A DNA stretch of 64,000 bases from Syncephalis plumigaleata (Eukaryota > Zoopagomycota > Zoopagomycetes > Zoopagales > Piptocephalidaceae): contig JAIXMF010000030.1 in the NCBI GenBank assembly GCA_025201365.1, positions 1 through 64,000 of the forward strand, written 5' to 3'. Positions 36,117-47,627 of the stretch are shown here, piece after piece (position 1 is the first letter of the stretch; every line of letters begins with the position of its first letter). The notes below the pieces were generated by a model that saw only the letters and a program-made list of their open reading frames with translations, had not been told where the DNA came from and did not search any database. A program made the position numbers and the translations under genes.

Positions 36117-38069
36117 ATGTCTACGACTAAACGAGGGAATAACATAAATGATGAGCGACATACATGCAAACATAGAAGGTTGGGAGAATCGCGTGCAGTG
36201 CTATCACTTACAAAGTGCTGTCTTATGACTTTACCTCGATTATCGGTGCGTTCTTTATTGAATGCTTTACGGCAATTACCAAACCATTTGGTAAATATTG
36301 CAGTAGTGCATATTAGTCATTTGCAACTTTTGGTTTTGACCGACATTCTAAAGTCAAGCGTATACGCAAGTTCCGATGAAAGCGACGCTCATCCGACAGA
36401 ATACGATATTGAGTTGTGTAGGCAACTGGAGAAAGAAGGAGAAACGCGTATGCTTGTACGTAAGGTGGAACACGCTTGGCTGTCGATACGAAAGCAATCA
36501 AAGATAGTTGCAGGATTAGGATCGATCAAGGAGGCAGAGCTAGCGAATTTAAGCACAATGTGCTTCGTGCATTCCATTCTGAATCCGCTTTGTGAAGCGG
36601 ATACATCCAAGTGTGGGTTATACACGGAACATGATACTTCGCTAACTGGTCCGGAAGAGTTATTCAATTTCTGGTATCGATGGAATTGCTGGGATAATGC
36701 CCCACTATTTGAAGTGTACTATGGAGATCATAATACACTAGACAATATGACGACATCAGCATCAGCATCACCGTTACTTTGTTTATTCCGATGTATTCTA
36801 AGCAATGTACGATTAATGGATCTAAAAGGATCTAATGAGTTTGTAGCACCGGTAGAGCTACTTCCATGGATGACTGGTACGCGACATTTAGCATTAACCG
36901 ACATGAATCATCACCAGCAAGGATTTAGTCAACTACCACTGGTGTACCAATCGATTCAGGAACATTCCATACAGAAGATAGTATGGCTTCGCTCCGACTT
37001 TGCTTTAGATCAATTTGTAACATCGACACCGCCAGTAGATCATAAACCTATAGATTTATATTTCCTTAGATGTACATTCTTATTCCTCCAATCATCGCCT
37101 ATTATTCGCGGTAATCGATGGAGGATTCGCACGCTCACCTTAGATGAGGTGGAACTTGACAGAAGCTCGACACAAACGTCGTTGAATACAACACCAGCCT
37201 ACAATCCATTCCTGTGGCTGATCAGTTCATTTGACACGGAATACCTTGACAAGTTGACACTCGACACGATGATGCTTCACAGTGCTCATAGCACATTTCT
37301 ACGGGAAAGTCTGAAGTGTGGTTTACGCTGCTTGGAGTTCAAGACTGTATTTTTCGATGAATCCACTTCGTACGATTGGCTGGAAGAGTGTTTTCGAGAA
37401 GCGCATCAGTTGGAATCTCTAAAGCTATACGAGATCAAAGAGATGATCACGTCTAATTCTACCAATAAGCATTATAAAGATCTACTCGTGCATTGCAGGT
37501 CACTAAAGGACTTGTGTATATCGAAATGCGATTTGCACGGCAGGAACTTGTCCGAAACGCTATCGACCATTTCAACGCTACCCAATCTTACGTCACTTGT
37601 TTTCACTTGGCAGCATCTGGGAGAGGATGACGATATACAATCTGTGCTGAAATTACTACACTTGCCTAAATTACGCAGTCTAACCATTAACTTTGCAATT
37701 CAGCGTAGTACGCAGGTAATCACGGAGCTGTTCAAGCAGCTGCCATTGGTCGATACACTCGAGCAACTGGATATATCGGAGTCTCTAATTGACGACAGAC
37801 TTATTGACGCGTTTGTCGAGGTATTAGCTAATCATCAGCTGTCATTGATGCAAGTCGATCTATCGCATAATCATATTACAGAGACTGGTGTACGTAAGAT
37901 TGCGGATGCTATACGAAAAGGACGGCAATTGGACACATTTCGACTGATACTAGATTACAATCGAGTATCACCGCAATTTATTAGTAGTCTTCATTTGCCA
38001 CAACTAGTAGCTACTAATTGGTACACTTCAGCTTATCGTGACATATTTGATGGATTCGATGAAATGTAG
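36117..38069 (+). CDS. Leucine-rich repeat protein, intronless
   Basis: Single 650-residue frame with an ATG start, unusual among intron-rich neighbours. The N-terminal ~60 residues (LPRLSVRSLLNALRQLPNHL) could be an F-box-like helical cap; this is uncertain. The C-terminal half has ribonuclease-inhibitor-type repeats: LKDLCISKCDLHGRNLSETL, LPNLTSLVFTWQHLG, LEQLDISESLIDDRLIDAF, LMQVDLSHNHITETGVRKIA and FRLILDYNRVSPQF. It has no signal peptide or membrane span, so a cytosolic or nuclear adaptor is likely. It begins 246 bp beyond the right arm of the inverted repeat. Single-exon state may reflect retro-origin or a young family; that is inference. Confidence 0.75.
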   Translation: MSTTKRGNNINDERHTCKHRRLGESRAVLSLTKCCLMTLPRLSVRSLLNALRQLPNHLVNIAVVHISHLQLLVLTDILKSSVYASSDESDAHPTEYDIELCRQLEKEGETRMLVRKVEHAWLSIRKQSKIVAGLGSIKEAELANLSTMCFVHSILNPLCEADTSKCGLYTEHDTSLTGPEELFNFWYRWNCWDNAPLFEVYYGDHNTLDNMTTSASASPLLCLFRCILSNVRLMDLKGSNEFVAPVELLPWMTGTRHLALTDMNHHQQGFSQLPLVYQSIQEHSIQKIVWLRSDFALDQFVTSTPPVDHKPIDLYFLRCTFLFLQSSPIIRGNRWRIRTLTLDEVELDRSSTQTSLNTTPAYNPFLWLISSFDTEYLDKLTLDTMMLHSAHSTFLRESLKCGLRCLEFKTVFFDESTSYDWLEECFREAHQLESLKLYEIKEMITSNSTNKHYKDLLVHCRSLKDLCISKCDLHGRNLSETLSTISTLPNLTSLVFTWQHLGEDDDIQSVLKLLHLPKLRSLTINFAIQRSTQVITELFKQLPLVDTLEQLDISESLIDDRLIDAFVEVLANHQLSLMQVDLSHNHITETGVRKIADAIRKGRQLDTFRLILDYNRVSPQFISSLHLPQLVATNWYTSAYRDIFDGFDEM

Positions 38070-38485
38070 CTCGCTTTGCCCTGTTAAACATCAACAAAGA
38101 TGATACTAGACAACTAGTTGTACGATTATTGGATTATTTAATCAAATAAATAGACATGTGTATCAATAATGTATATTTTATATTAATTATGAAATGTTAT
38201 AATAGGCAAGCTATATCGTTACTAGTGTTACTCTGGCATATCCTAGTAATTGTCGTTGACACAACAATGTGACGACAGCATGGCTTGGCCCTTATACTAT
38301 TGCGTGTGGGTCGTGCAATTACCATATGCACGTGTATACACGTAGGTCGAGTTCTTACCAATTGGTAGTCTTGTGTTCGACATAAAAAAGGCCAACAAAC
38401 ACGTATCCATTAGCGCTCTTCCATCCCTACTATTTTGCCCTTTTTTATTGTTATTTTTCATTCAAGTACCTTAGCGAATATCGAT
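38070..38485. other. Intergenic region, P450 promoter side
   Basis: 415 bp. AATAAA at about 38145 ends the LRR transcript, and a T-rich run (TTTTTTATTG) lies just upstream of the P450 start. No gene seen. Confidence 0.4.
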
Positions 38486-40516
38486 ATGGCTACGCTATCG
38501 AACATCATATCCACTCGGTTTATGGAAGATAACATTGCAGTCTCGCTGACCGCCATCCTATCCGTGGTGGTAGCACGCTATCTATGGCTGTCCACGCAAC
38601 CACCGCCCTCCCAGGCCAGTATTCCAAAGGCATCCGTCATCAAACGTTGGCTTTCCATATTACGTAGCGAAGGTCATGAACAGCAATACTTGCAACACTT
38701 GAAACCACTCGTTGATCGTGCCGGTATAGCACAGGTAAATGAGAGTTGCACTCCATGGATATTCATTCATTTGGCCGTATTTAGGTGCGTACCGGTCCCA
38801 TTTGGATAGTCTATTTGGCTACGGCGGAACGTGCACGTCTCTTCTTTAGTCGACCAGGTAGGCGTACTCTTTTCTCATTGCAAGATTACGTACTTTATCT
38901 AATAATCACAATGTTACGTAGATATATTCCAGAAGATTCCTACTTCTGTCTATTTACCTGGATCGTTGATGGACAACTATTTTGGTAACAATATCGTTGT
39001 TCTTAATGGTGAAGTAGGTTGTTTTGCAATGATACTCGATCGTCATTTAACTTCATGAAACAAATACACACATACACATACATACATACATCTAGGAATG
39101 GAAACGTGTGCGTCGCATTTGTCAACCGGCATTCCGACGACCATTGCAAATGTCTATATTTGCTTCATGTACACAAGAACTGATTGAAGAATGGAGAAAG
39201 GTGGACGATCAACTGATAGACGTGACTAGCTGGGCAAAGCGGTAAGAAGATACGCACAGGTAGATTGCGCTGAATAAGCCTAGATGATTAACATTAGACT
39301 CGTCATGGATATTCTCGGTCGTACACTATTTGGTTATAATTTCGAGGCAAGTACTTTGTACTATTGGTTAGTAAACATTATCATTATATCTGTTTATAGG
39401 CCGTCTCCAATCCCGATGCACCCTATCCAAAACTACAAGAGTACATATTGTCATCCTTGCTATCATTCATACCGGCAACTATGCCATTCCTGGATAGACG
39501 CTGGAATCCTATACGTAAACGCGCATGGGAGTCGTTAGACCAGCTAAATAGCCTGTTCTACAAGTTAATCGGAGAGAAACGTCAGAGTGTACAGCAAGCT
39601 ATCGCACAGAATACAGTGGATGAAAAGAGTATGGATCTGCTTAGTCTAATGATATTGGCATCAGAGGAAGAAGAGAATCCGCTGACTGATCAGGAATTAC
39701 GAGTAATTATTATTCTATGAATAACCTCATGGAATCATCTATTCACGGCTGTTGCTAATACTCTATTCAGGACAATACTTGTAGTTTCTTCTTTGCTGGT
39801 CACGACACGACATCCACTGCCATTACTGCCATATTATACTTTTTATCCAAGTACCCAGTAGGTGTTCCTCCATTAACTATTAATCATTTGTTCATGTACG
39901 TGTACATGTATATATGTAGGAAATACAAAACAAGGCTCGCGAAGAGGCTATTCGTGTTTTAGGCTCGGATATTTCCGTATTTCCAAGTTCCGAGCAACAA
40001 CGCGAGCTTGTCTATTTGAATGCGGTCATAAAGGAGACGCTTCGCTTAGTTCCACCTGTACCACAAGTGCCAACGCGTATTGTTGCCGAGGATGTCGATG
40101 TAGGTGGCGGTATTGTGTTGCAGAAAGGTACCTTTTGCACCATCGACATTTATTCGATTCATCATAGTGAGCAGTATTGGCCGAATGCCAAACAATTCGA
40201 TCCTGAACGCTTTTTAAATGACGATCAAATGCCTCAATCTGGTTCATGGGCACCATTCATTAGTGGTGAACGCGCTTGTAAGTAGCACGATAATGATAGA
40301 GAACATCTTTATTGATAGTGTATACATATACATACAATAGGTATTGCAATGAACATGGCACTGGCTGAACAACGAGTGGCGCTTTCCATTATTCTACGGG
40401 CTTATACGTGGCATCTACCTGAGAACAGTGAGCATCAAGACCAATTACAACTTAGTCCAGGCGAGATTACAATCCCCAAGGCATTATATCTTCGCTTCTC
40501 TCCCATATCCACTTGA
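38486..40516 (+). CDS. Cytochrome P450 monooxygenase
   Basis: About nine exons. The first in-frame ATG gives MATLSNIISTRF. An N-terminal anchor (AVSLTAILSVVVARYLWL) places it in the ER membrane, facing the cytosol. All P450 landmarks are present: helix C EWKRVRRICQPAFRR, helix I FFFAGHDTTSTAI (oxygen-binding Gly and acidic-Thr pair), helix K ExxR as KETLRLVPP, the PERF region FDPERF, and the haem loop FISGERACIG, whose Cys is the axial iron ligand and is split by the last intron. The helix I and ETLRL-PP patterns resemble CYP4/CYP52-like fatty-acid hydroxylases; the substrate is not determined. No reductase is fused. Confidence 0.92.
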
Positions 40517-40876
40517 TGATCTAATCGTAAAGTAGACTAAATCTAGTTATTAAACAGCTTTATTTGATCCTTATAAATATTGCCATTATGTTGTTTCGTG
40601 ACCAACCAAAAGAAAGTGACATCTTTTTAGGCTAGGCAGGCAGACGAGATTGACCACATCGACCAATCATCATTGACGATTTAGCGATCACGCAATTCTG
40701 AGATTTTATTACATCTCATTAAAATCTCGTGTTTAATAGGCCGTCTTCTCCTACAAAACCTTCACCTTCACCTCCGCCATAACCGCTTCTTTCTCGCTCT
40801 CTTCTCTACTTCTTCTTCGTCACCTTGCAGCTTTTTATCTGTTTCCGTTCCACTTCATTCATACGCGTTAAACATT
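40517..40876. promoter_or_regulatory. Promoter region of the beta-lyase gene
   Basis: 360 bp with a marked CT-rich tract at about 40755-40860 ending just before the start codon. An AT/GC-mixed palindromic patch (AGATTTTATTACATCTCATTAAAATCTC) lies at 40699-40726. No gene seen. Confidence 0.4.
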
Positions 40877-42315
40877 ATGGCCGATTCAATAAGTGTAGTA
40901 GAATCCGTATCGTCGTTGATTACCGATACCACCAACCATTCCAACGATACCAATACTCGTCGTCGTCGCTATCGTCTCGCCACCGAACTAGTAAGCGTCG
41001 ATAGTTGCGATGAGTTTGGTAACAGTGTCAAGGACCCATATCGTGCCTCTTCCATACCTATTTATCAAACGGCCACGTTTAAACAGACATCAGCCACGCA
41101 ATGCGGTGAATATGACTACAGTCGGTCGGGCAATCCCACTCGAACTCATCTTGGTAGGCGTTCTTTTCATACGAATCAACATTATCATTAATACCAATCT
41201 ATCTATTTATCTGTAGAAAATCATATTGCAAAAGTAATGGGTGCCAATCGAGCATTCGCAGTTACAGGCGGTATGACAGCACTTGATGTTATTATGCGAT
41301 TAGTACGCGCGGGAGAACACGTCATTGCCGGTGACGACTTGTACGGTGGCACCAATCGATTGTTGGGATTCCTACACAAGCACGCGAATATCACGACACA
41401 TCATGTTGACACGACGAGTGTTGAGGCAGTGGAGGCACAACTTGAATTGGGTCCTGTTAGCATGGTCCTGTTAGAGACACCCACCAATCCTATGATTAGA
41501 ATCGCGGATATACAGCGTATTGCAAGTGTAGTACACGAGCGATGTCCAGACGCCATTGTTGTCGTGGATAACACGATGATGTCGCCCTTCCTACAGAGAA
41601 CTCTTAATCTTGGCGCGGATATCGAGTATCACAGTGCTACTAAATATTTATCGGGACATCATGACTTGATGGCAGGTGTTATCGGTGTACGTAGTCTAGC
41701 CCTAGCGGAACGTATAGGATTTGTCATCAATGCAGCCGGTAGCGGATTGGGTCCATTCGATTGTTGGCTTTTATTACGCGGTATCAAGACACTGGCAATT
41801 CGAATGGAACGACAACAACAGAACGCGGAACGAGTGGCTCAATTCCTGGAGCAACGCGGTTTCCGTGTCCATTATCCTGGACTTCCATCACATCCGCAAT
41901 ACGAGTTACATAGACGTTTGGCCGATGGACCAGGTGCCGTGCTTAGCTTCGAAACAGGCGACACACTGCTCAGTGAACGTATCGTGGAATCAGCCCGATT
42001 ATGGGGTATTAGCGTTAGTTTCGGCTGTGTTAACTCATTAATAAGGTAAGCTATTATCCTATCTATATATACCTCTATATATATAATGATAAATTACTAA
42101 ATACTCACTCATATTATAGTATGCCATGTCGTATGTCACACGCTAGTATACCGGCAGAAATACGTAAGGCACGTCAACTACCCGAGGATGTTATTCGTCT
42201 ATGTGTAGGCATTGAAGATGGCGATGATTTACTTGAAGATCTAGATCGAGCACTTAGAATTGCAGGCTGTCCATCATCATCGTCACCATCATCACCATCA
42301 TCAAATGTACAATGA
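40877..42315 (+). CDS. Cystathionine beta-lyase (PLP-dependent, Str3-like)
   Basis: Three exons. A member of the Cys/Met metabolism PLP family. Landmarks: YDYSRSGNPTRTHLE, AVTGGMTALDVI, AGDDLYGGTNRLL, ETPTNPMIRIADI, VVVDNTMMSPFLQRTL, and SATKYLSGHHDLMAG, whose Lys forms the PLP Schiff base. The C-terminus has SMPCRMSHASIPAE and IRLCVGIEDGDDLLEDLD. The family converts cystathionine to homocysteine (beta-lyase) or cysteine (gamma-lyase). SRSGNPTR, GDDLYGGT and the C-terminal SMPCxMSHAS favour beta-lyase, by inference. A low-complexity Ser/Pro tail follows. The stop is 31 bp from the convergent Grc3 gene, and AATAAA lies at 42335. Confidence 0.88.
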
Positions 42316-42346
42316 ATAATAGTCAAATCGTATGAATAAATGTTTT

Positions 42347-45062
42347 TTATTTGGATCTAGATGATGTATCATGTCGTTTACGCTGTATATTACGTCGTAC
42401 ACGCCATGCTACTGCGCCTGCACCTTCTGGTGCACCGAACTTCACATAAGGAACGATAGTCCCATTACGATCTACTACATCTGAGAAAGCCGTACGACGA
42501 ATGCCACCATCTATCGTGCAACATATCGGTAACTCCAATGAACCGCGTACCATTAGTTTCACTTTAACTAGTTGTGCCTGACTATAAGGAGCGAGTACGT
42601 AGAATCTACGCTGATCAGGATCGATGGCACGTACAAGTCCCAATCCTAGACAAGTGTACTGATACGGTGATACCATTCCTTGTGCCAATTGATAATGCTA
42701 AATTAAACAATCAGTATACGCGTATTATCCTATAGAATATTACTAGCGTCACTTTTACTTACAAGTGGATACGATGACTCTGTTGCTTGTGTCGTATCAT
42801 TGCTACTATTGTCCTCATTAGTGTCGTTATTATCAGAGATATGCTCATGACTAGTTGTATCCGTGTTCTCCACTGGTATCATTAATGCCACGAGTGTGCC
42901 ATTAAGTGCCCATAACACTTCATCCATAGGTACTGGATTATCCGCAGCGAGTAGTCGTATCTCTACCGAGGACCATGGCACACACCACGGTGATCTAACG
43001 GTGAGTGGACGATCAAACGCCCATAATGGTTTACGATGCCATAGAGCAGCGTAGAAATGCTGATTAGCCAGTGAGATAGCGTATAAATGGGATACCGTTT
43101 GAGTGGTACGCAAGTCAGCCGCATGATACCGTCGTATACGACGAGTATTATAGTGAGGATCTACATTGGCCAGTGCTGTATCAACGGAATCCAAATGAAT
43201 AACTTGCGTACTCGTATCAGGCGGTAATGGTACGGGGAATCGCATATCCAACGATAAATGACCGACATGAGTGGGCTGTATCATATTAAACTGCTGTATA
43301 AGTAGATCCAATCCCAGGCCTAATCACTTGTGTAAATATTATAATTCACGCAATGTACCAAACTAGTTCACCTACTCTTAACCCATCCCTGTGTATTAAT
43401 CACAAGTGGTACACCATGCTCACGCGCCCAACCATCAGCGCCAATGGCATGCTGGGCAATCTCTTTACGATAAACTTGAATCATACAATGGATTGCCTCT
43501 ATATAGTCATCGGGATCATCTTTCGGCGACACACGTCCTATAAACGCTGCTCGATAAGGTATACGTAAATGAGTGTAAGATGGACCTATTACAATTGATC
43601 AATTGGATGTCATTAACAAGTAGATACGTATAATACTAAAGTGATTACTACCTAGTACAGGTTCAACAAGTCGATGTAATGATATAAATCCGGGTGGCAT
43701 AAATTCCGATTGTCCTAGATCCGCATCAATATAGGCTACTTCCGGATAACTAGTATCACAATTAGTATTACATTATAGCAATCAATGAATATACGACTAC
43801 TCACCTATTAAGGAGTGAATTCACTAGAAATCGACTTAATGTTGATTTGCCCGTATTCTTAGCACCTGTAATCATAATAACTGGTGCAGGTGATAGTAGA
43901 CCATCTACACGTAGATTACATGATTAGTACATATATATATATATGAAAGGTATCAATGTTAATAAGCACACCAGATGATGAATTCACCAATGTATTGGCC
44001 ATTTGTTGCCAACTCCAAGGAATGGTTAATGATACAGCACCTAATCCTTCAATATCTAGAATCTATTCATTCATTCATTCATTCATTAATACATAGAATG
44101 TATACAATAATGAATTACTAGACTTGCCTGATAGAATCCATCACATAGTAATCTACGCCATACAGGAGTGCTTGTTGTTGATGATGCTTTTACCTTATTT
44201 ACTGGATCTGCATAATGATGACGAATCTTTTTGACTAGACGTTGACTATCCTCCTCTTCCGGCTCTTCTTCCTGATCATCTCCATTGCTTCTACGCTCTT
44301 CATTATCCTCTGTTGTCGCTGCTGATGGTGATGCTGATATTCTAGACATTGTATTATTACTCTTTTGTATACGAGATGCCGATGCTTTATAACGACCACG
44401 ACCTGTGAATATTCCTTGTAGTGCCACTCCAGGCAATTGTTCAATCTGTTCAATGCCCGTCCAACGCATAGATGACAGTAGAATTGCCGTGCCATTCTTT
44501 ATTGTAGTATGCTCGATTTCCTCTGTCGTACATAATGACTTCCATAGTAACCAACCCTGTGCTAATAATGCTTTAGGCGCCGATAACAATGATTCCGTGC
44601 TAATGTCTAACAAGGAAGATTGTAGCGCAATATTACTATGCATAACATTTGTTGAGCTGGCTACTTGTTGTTTTAACTCAAGTAATGCGTGTGTAGTTGC
44701 TGAATAACACGGATAGACGCGCAACCATTCTAGCATGCTCTTTTCCTTATCCACATGATTGTCGAGTACACCTTCTCCCGACCAACTAGCATTAATAGTA
44801 CGTTGCCATTCTGTATTTGGCTGTATATTATATCCAGAACATGATACTGCATTATACCAAGGAATAATAGCTGCTTGTCCATGCACAGTTATCGTCTATT
44901 GTTTTATCATATAGAACTGGTCAATACAATATGGCCATTAATATCAAATACCAGCCTAGTTACCTCATCCTTCTCTAGCCATAATAACGTGAGATCAGCA
45001 TCATAGACTGGATAGTCTGCTGTAGTAGCTACTGATTCATCTTGCCATCGCTTAATCAACAT
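42347..45062 (-). CDS. GRC3: Polynucleotide 5'-hydroxyl kinase Grc3/Nol9
   Basis: About eight exons, start MLIKRWQDESVATT. Grc3/Nol9 works with Las1 to process the ITS2 pre-rRNA end in the nucleolus and is also tied to Pol I termination. The Walker A motif GAKNTGKSTLSRFLV follows PAPVIMI. Next comes VAYIDADLGQSEFMPPGFIS (Walker B-like, the usual D-DxGQ-E pattern of CLP1/Grc3 kinases), then GPSYTHLRIPYRAAFIG, YPEVAY and PLVINTQGWV. The C-terminal lid-like region has YTCLGLGLVRAIDPDQRRFYV. A charged insert (TTEDNEERRSNGDDQEEEPE) lies in the N-terminal half. All kinase motifs look intact. A LINE insertion lies 140 bp upstream of its start. Confidence 0.88.
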
Positions 45063-45200
45063 GATTCCTTATAAAAAGAAAAAGAAATAATAAAAAATAG
45101 GCAATTTTGTGATAGTAGCATGTGTTTGTGTATTTTCCTTTCATTCATTAGTAACTCATTATTATCATCATCAATGCTCGATGAATAACTAATTTTACAC

Positions 45201-45219
45201 TATTAGATGTGCTCCTTTT
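45201..45219. repeat. Target-site duplication, left copy
   Basis: TATTAGATGTGCTCCTTTT, repeated exactly at 45849-45867 on the other side of the inserted element. Confidence 0.9.
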
Positions 45220-45321
45220 TTTATTTTTTATTTTTAAGAGCAAGTGGGCCGCTGCTGTTAATAATTAAATGAATAAAGTTAACTGCATTCTCAAATTATT
45301 GTGTAAAAATGATTCGAGTTA

Positions 45322-45349
45322 GGCCGCCACGTCTTTACGTGGGCCGGCC
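45322..45349 (-). other. LINE 3'-UTR hairpin
   Basis: CCACGT-CTTT-ACGTGG stem-loop flanked by GGCC blocks, directly after the element's stop codon. Some LINE reverse transcriptases recognise such 3' stem-loops; applying that here is inference. Confidence 0.55.
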
Positions 45350-45848
45350 CTAAAGGCTCCACGAGGGGGCTACCATCTTGAGGTAATACTCCGTTCGGAA
45401 TACTGCCTTGTTGATGGAGTCCCAGGAAGTAGGTTCACTCGGCGAGGAGTGAGAGGAGCCAGTATGCGGCCGATCCGCATTCTGGCTGGGTCTGGGGCCA
45501 GTCAGTTGGCCTGGGGGGTTCGCTGGGGTCTGGTTGATGGATTTCCAGGTGCCTATGATGCGCTTTACCTGCTTGCATCTTGGGATCCATATTCTTCTCC
45601 ATACGATGTCTAGTGCTTTTGTTGACATATGATGTATGACGCTTGTTCTTTCTTCTTTTGTTAAACCTTTTTGCGTCATGTCTAGTTGAAGCTCCTCACT
45701 CGGCCAGCCCAGCAGGTAGCCTACATCGTGGAGGGGATGTAGTGGGGTGGCTCTGTGCGCTGTTTCTGCCACTTTCACCAGTCGAGGGTGGATTGACCTT
45801 TCCGCCCTTTCCCTGTTGATTCTGCTTATAATCCTCATTCCTTCCTGG
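45350..45848 (-). pseudogene. C-terminal fragment of a LINE ORF2-like protein
   Basis: About 165 residues open from the truncated 5' end to TAG. The C-terminal segment of a LINE ORF2 after the reverse transcriptase is the best reading: KALDIVWRRIWIPRCKQVKR resembles the Trp/Arg-rich helical end of LINE ORF2 proteins, followed by a Pro/Ser-rich tail. The reverse transcriptase and endonuclease parts are missing, so this copy cannot move on its own. Family assignment within LINEs is not possible from this piece. Confidence 0.55.
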
Positions 45849-45867
45849 TATTAGATGTGCTCCTTTT
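45849..45867. repeat. Target-site duplication, right copy
   Basis: Exact repeat of 45201-45219, marking the 5' junction of the LINE insertion. Removing the element and one copy restores continuous intergenic sequence (TTACAC ... CTACAC). Confidence 0.9.
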
Positions 45868-46167
45868 CTACACTTGTTCCACACTTCAATTCAAGTAACT
45901 CAACTCATTTAGTTAACTACCTTGGATCATTAGTTTATATCGTATATATCTGTGTGTATGCATAGATATGTCGTATAATTGACTGATACTATTACTGACG
46001 TATCTTTACTGATAGTTACACCTTCATATACACATATATACACGCACATATACGCACATACAAACAAGCAAACGTACTATCTTCAGGCTGAATTACAATA
46101 TCTTACAGTATTACACCTTTTATTATCATCGAGTATTGCGAATCAACCAAGTAGCTATTTGAATTCA
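45868..46167. promoter_or_regulatory. Leader and promoter of the HP1 gene
   Basis: 300 bp of AT-rich DNA with TATATA near 45938-45948 and an alternating CATATA/CACATA repeat at 46024-46060 before the start codon. No gene seen. Confidence 0.35.
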
Positions 46168-47280
46168 ATGAGTCTAGCAAGTAGTACCACTGCCGACGCA
46201 ATTGTAAGTGTATGCTATTAGAGTGTATTGCCAATACGCACACTAATAACATGAATTAGAAGGTGAAAAGGGAGGAGCACGGTGCACTTAATCACGCGAA
46301 TAGTGCTAGCAATAATGGCGATAGTGCCAATGAAGATGCAACGGCAAATACTGACGATAATGTGGATGATGAGGGCGTGTATGAGGTAGAGGCCATTGTT
46401 GGTAGTCGTAAACGCAGAGTAAGCAATATGCATTTAAATGAAGTATTCTATCACATATAACTTATAATATTTGGTAAAAGGGAAAGCAGCAATATCTTAT
46501 TAAATGGAAAGGCTATGCAGAGGAAGAGAACACCTGGGAGGATGTTGAGAATGTGTAAGCTATTGAGTGCATTCATGTTAATACTATACTACTCATACTA
46601 ACTAATCGACATGCTAGACACGCGGAGGATCTACTTGAGGAGTACTGGCGTAAACATAATACAGCACAATCTAAGAAGGATAATAAACTAAAGCGGCGAC
46701 GTAATGACATTAACAATTTGGCAAGACACGATTTGGATGAATGGCATGAACAACAGCGAAAACAGCAAGAGCAGCAGCAACAACAGCAAGAGCAACAAGC
46801 AACGAAAAAGTCAAAGAATGATGATAATAATGACGGCAATAATGATGAGACAGAGAAGGATGGTAAATTGCTATCTGCAGACAATGTTCAAAAGAATGCA
46901 GCAAGTGGAATTGATTTCAATGTTGATTGGGAGAAACATGTAAATAAGGTGGAGACCGTTGAACGTACAGACAACAAATGTCTACTCGTCTATCTCAAAT
47001 GGTAAATGATTGCACACTCTAACTATATGACAAGATGATTATAGAGTAGGACTAATATTCTATATTATAATATACTACTAGGAATAATGGTCAACAAACA
47101 GTACATCATGCAAGTCAAGTTAGAGAACGATGTCCATTCAAGGTGAGCAATCTATTGTTATCATTTAAGGAAAGGAAAAGGGACTAATCATCTAGTGTAT
47201 TTGATTACAATGAATGATAGTTACTTGATTTCTACGAGGCTCACCTTCGCTTTACCAAGATTGATGTTGATGCAGACTAG
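46168..47280 (+). CDS. Heterochromatin protein 1 (chromodomain plus chromoshadow domain)
   Basis: About six exons starting MSLASSTTADAI. The chromodomain VYEVEAIVGSRKRRGKQQYL continues into IKWKGYAEEENTWEDVENV and has the aromatic-cage residues (Tyr of VYEVE, Trp of WKGY, and the NTWE Trp position) that bind methylated H3K9. A basic, Gln-rich hinge follows (KRRRND, then QQQQQQEQQ, 46750-46805). A chromoshadow domain then spans DFNVDWEKHVNKVETVER, CLLVYLKWNNGQQTVHHASQ and FKLLDFYEAHLRFTKI; it mediates dimerisation. This layout is that of HP1/Swi6 and implies H3K9-methyl heterochromatin in this organism. The name Swi6/HP1 is by architecture, not proven orthology. Confidence 0.9.
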
Positions 47281-47627
47281 GGCATTTCATGTTGCAAATG
47301 AGTAACGAGAGCGTGTATAAATAGGACATTGGCTGCAATGGATTATAGGTTCAACCTTTCTTTCTTTCTTTCTTTTCTTCTCTTTGAGTTAATCGACTTG
47401 AAGAGAAGCTTATTACTGAATACAATTGACTTTTATTTAAAATAAATACGCAATATATACAATATACGATATATGTATTGATATCCTATGACAATAGTTA
47501 CTCTTACTAGGATGATCATACATCCAATCTAGAATGACCTTAGATTCAAATAAAGAAAGATGTGAATCATGTTATTTAATCCCTCATTTCATTATTTGAT
47601 TTATACTTGCGTAGTTGTAATAACAAA
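47281..47627. other. Intergenic region, no gene seen
   Basis: 347 bp with a TTTC repeat (about 47356-47376) and AT-rich DNA between HP1 and AMSH genes. AATAAA lies near 47440. Confidence 0.4.

Larger units (their letters stand above)
45220..45848 (-). mobile_element. 5'-truncated non-LTR retrotransposon (LINE) insertion
   Basis: A 629-bp insert bounded by an exact 19-bp target-site duplication. It is visibly more GC-rich than the surrounding DNA. Read on the minus strand it has an open frame from the very first base (5' truncation), a stop codon, a 3' UTR with a strong hairpin, and an A-rich (TAAAAAA) tail abutting the left duplication. That is the standard target-primed insertion structure. 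The exact duplication suggests a recent event. It lies in the upstream region of both GRC3 and the HP1 gene. Confidence 0.85.

Noticed and set aside
46573-46904. Minus-strand Cys/Ser-rich frame (CCSCCCCCCSCC)
   Set aside because: Antisense of the CAG/CAA-encoded Gln tract in the HP1 hinge.
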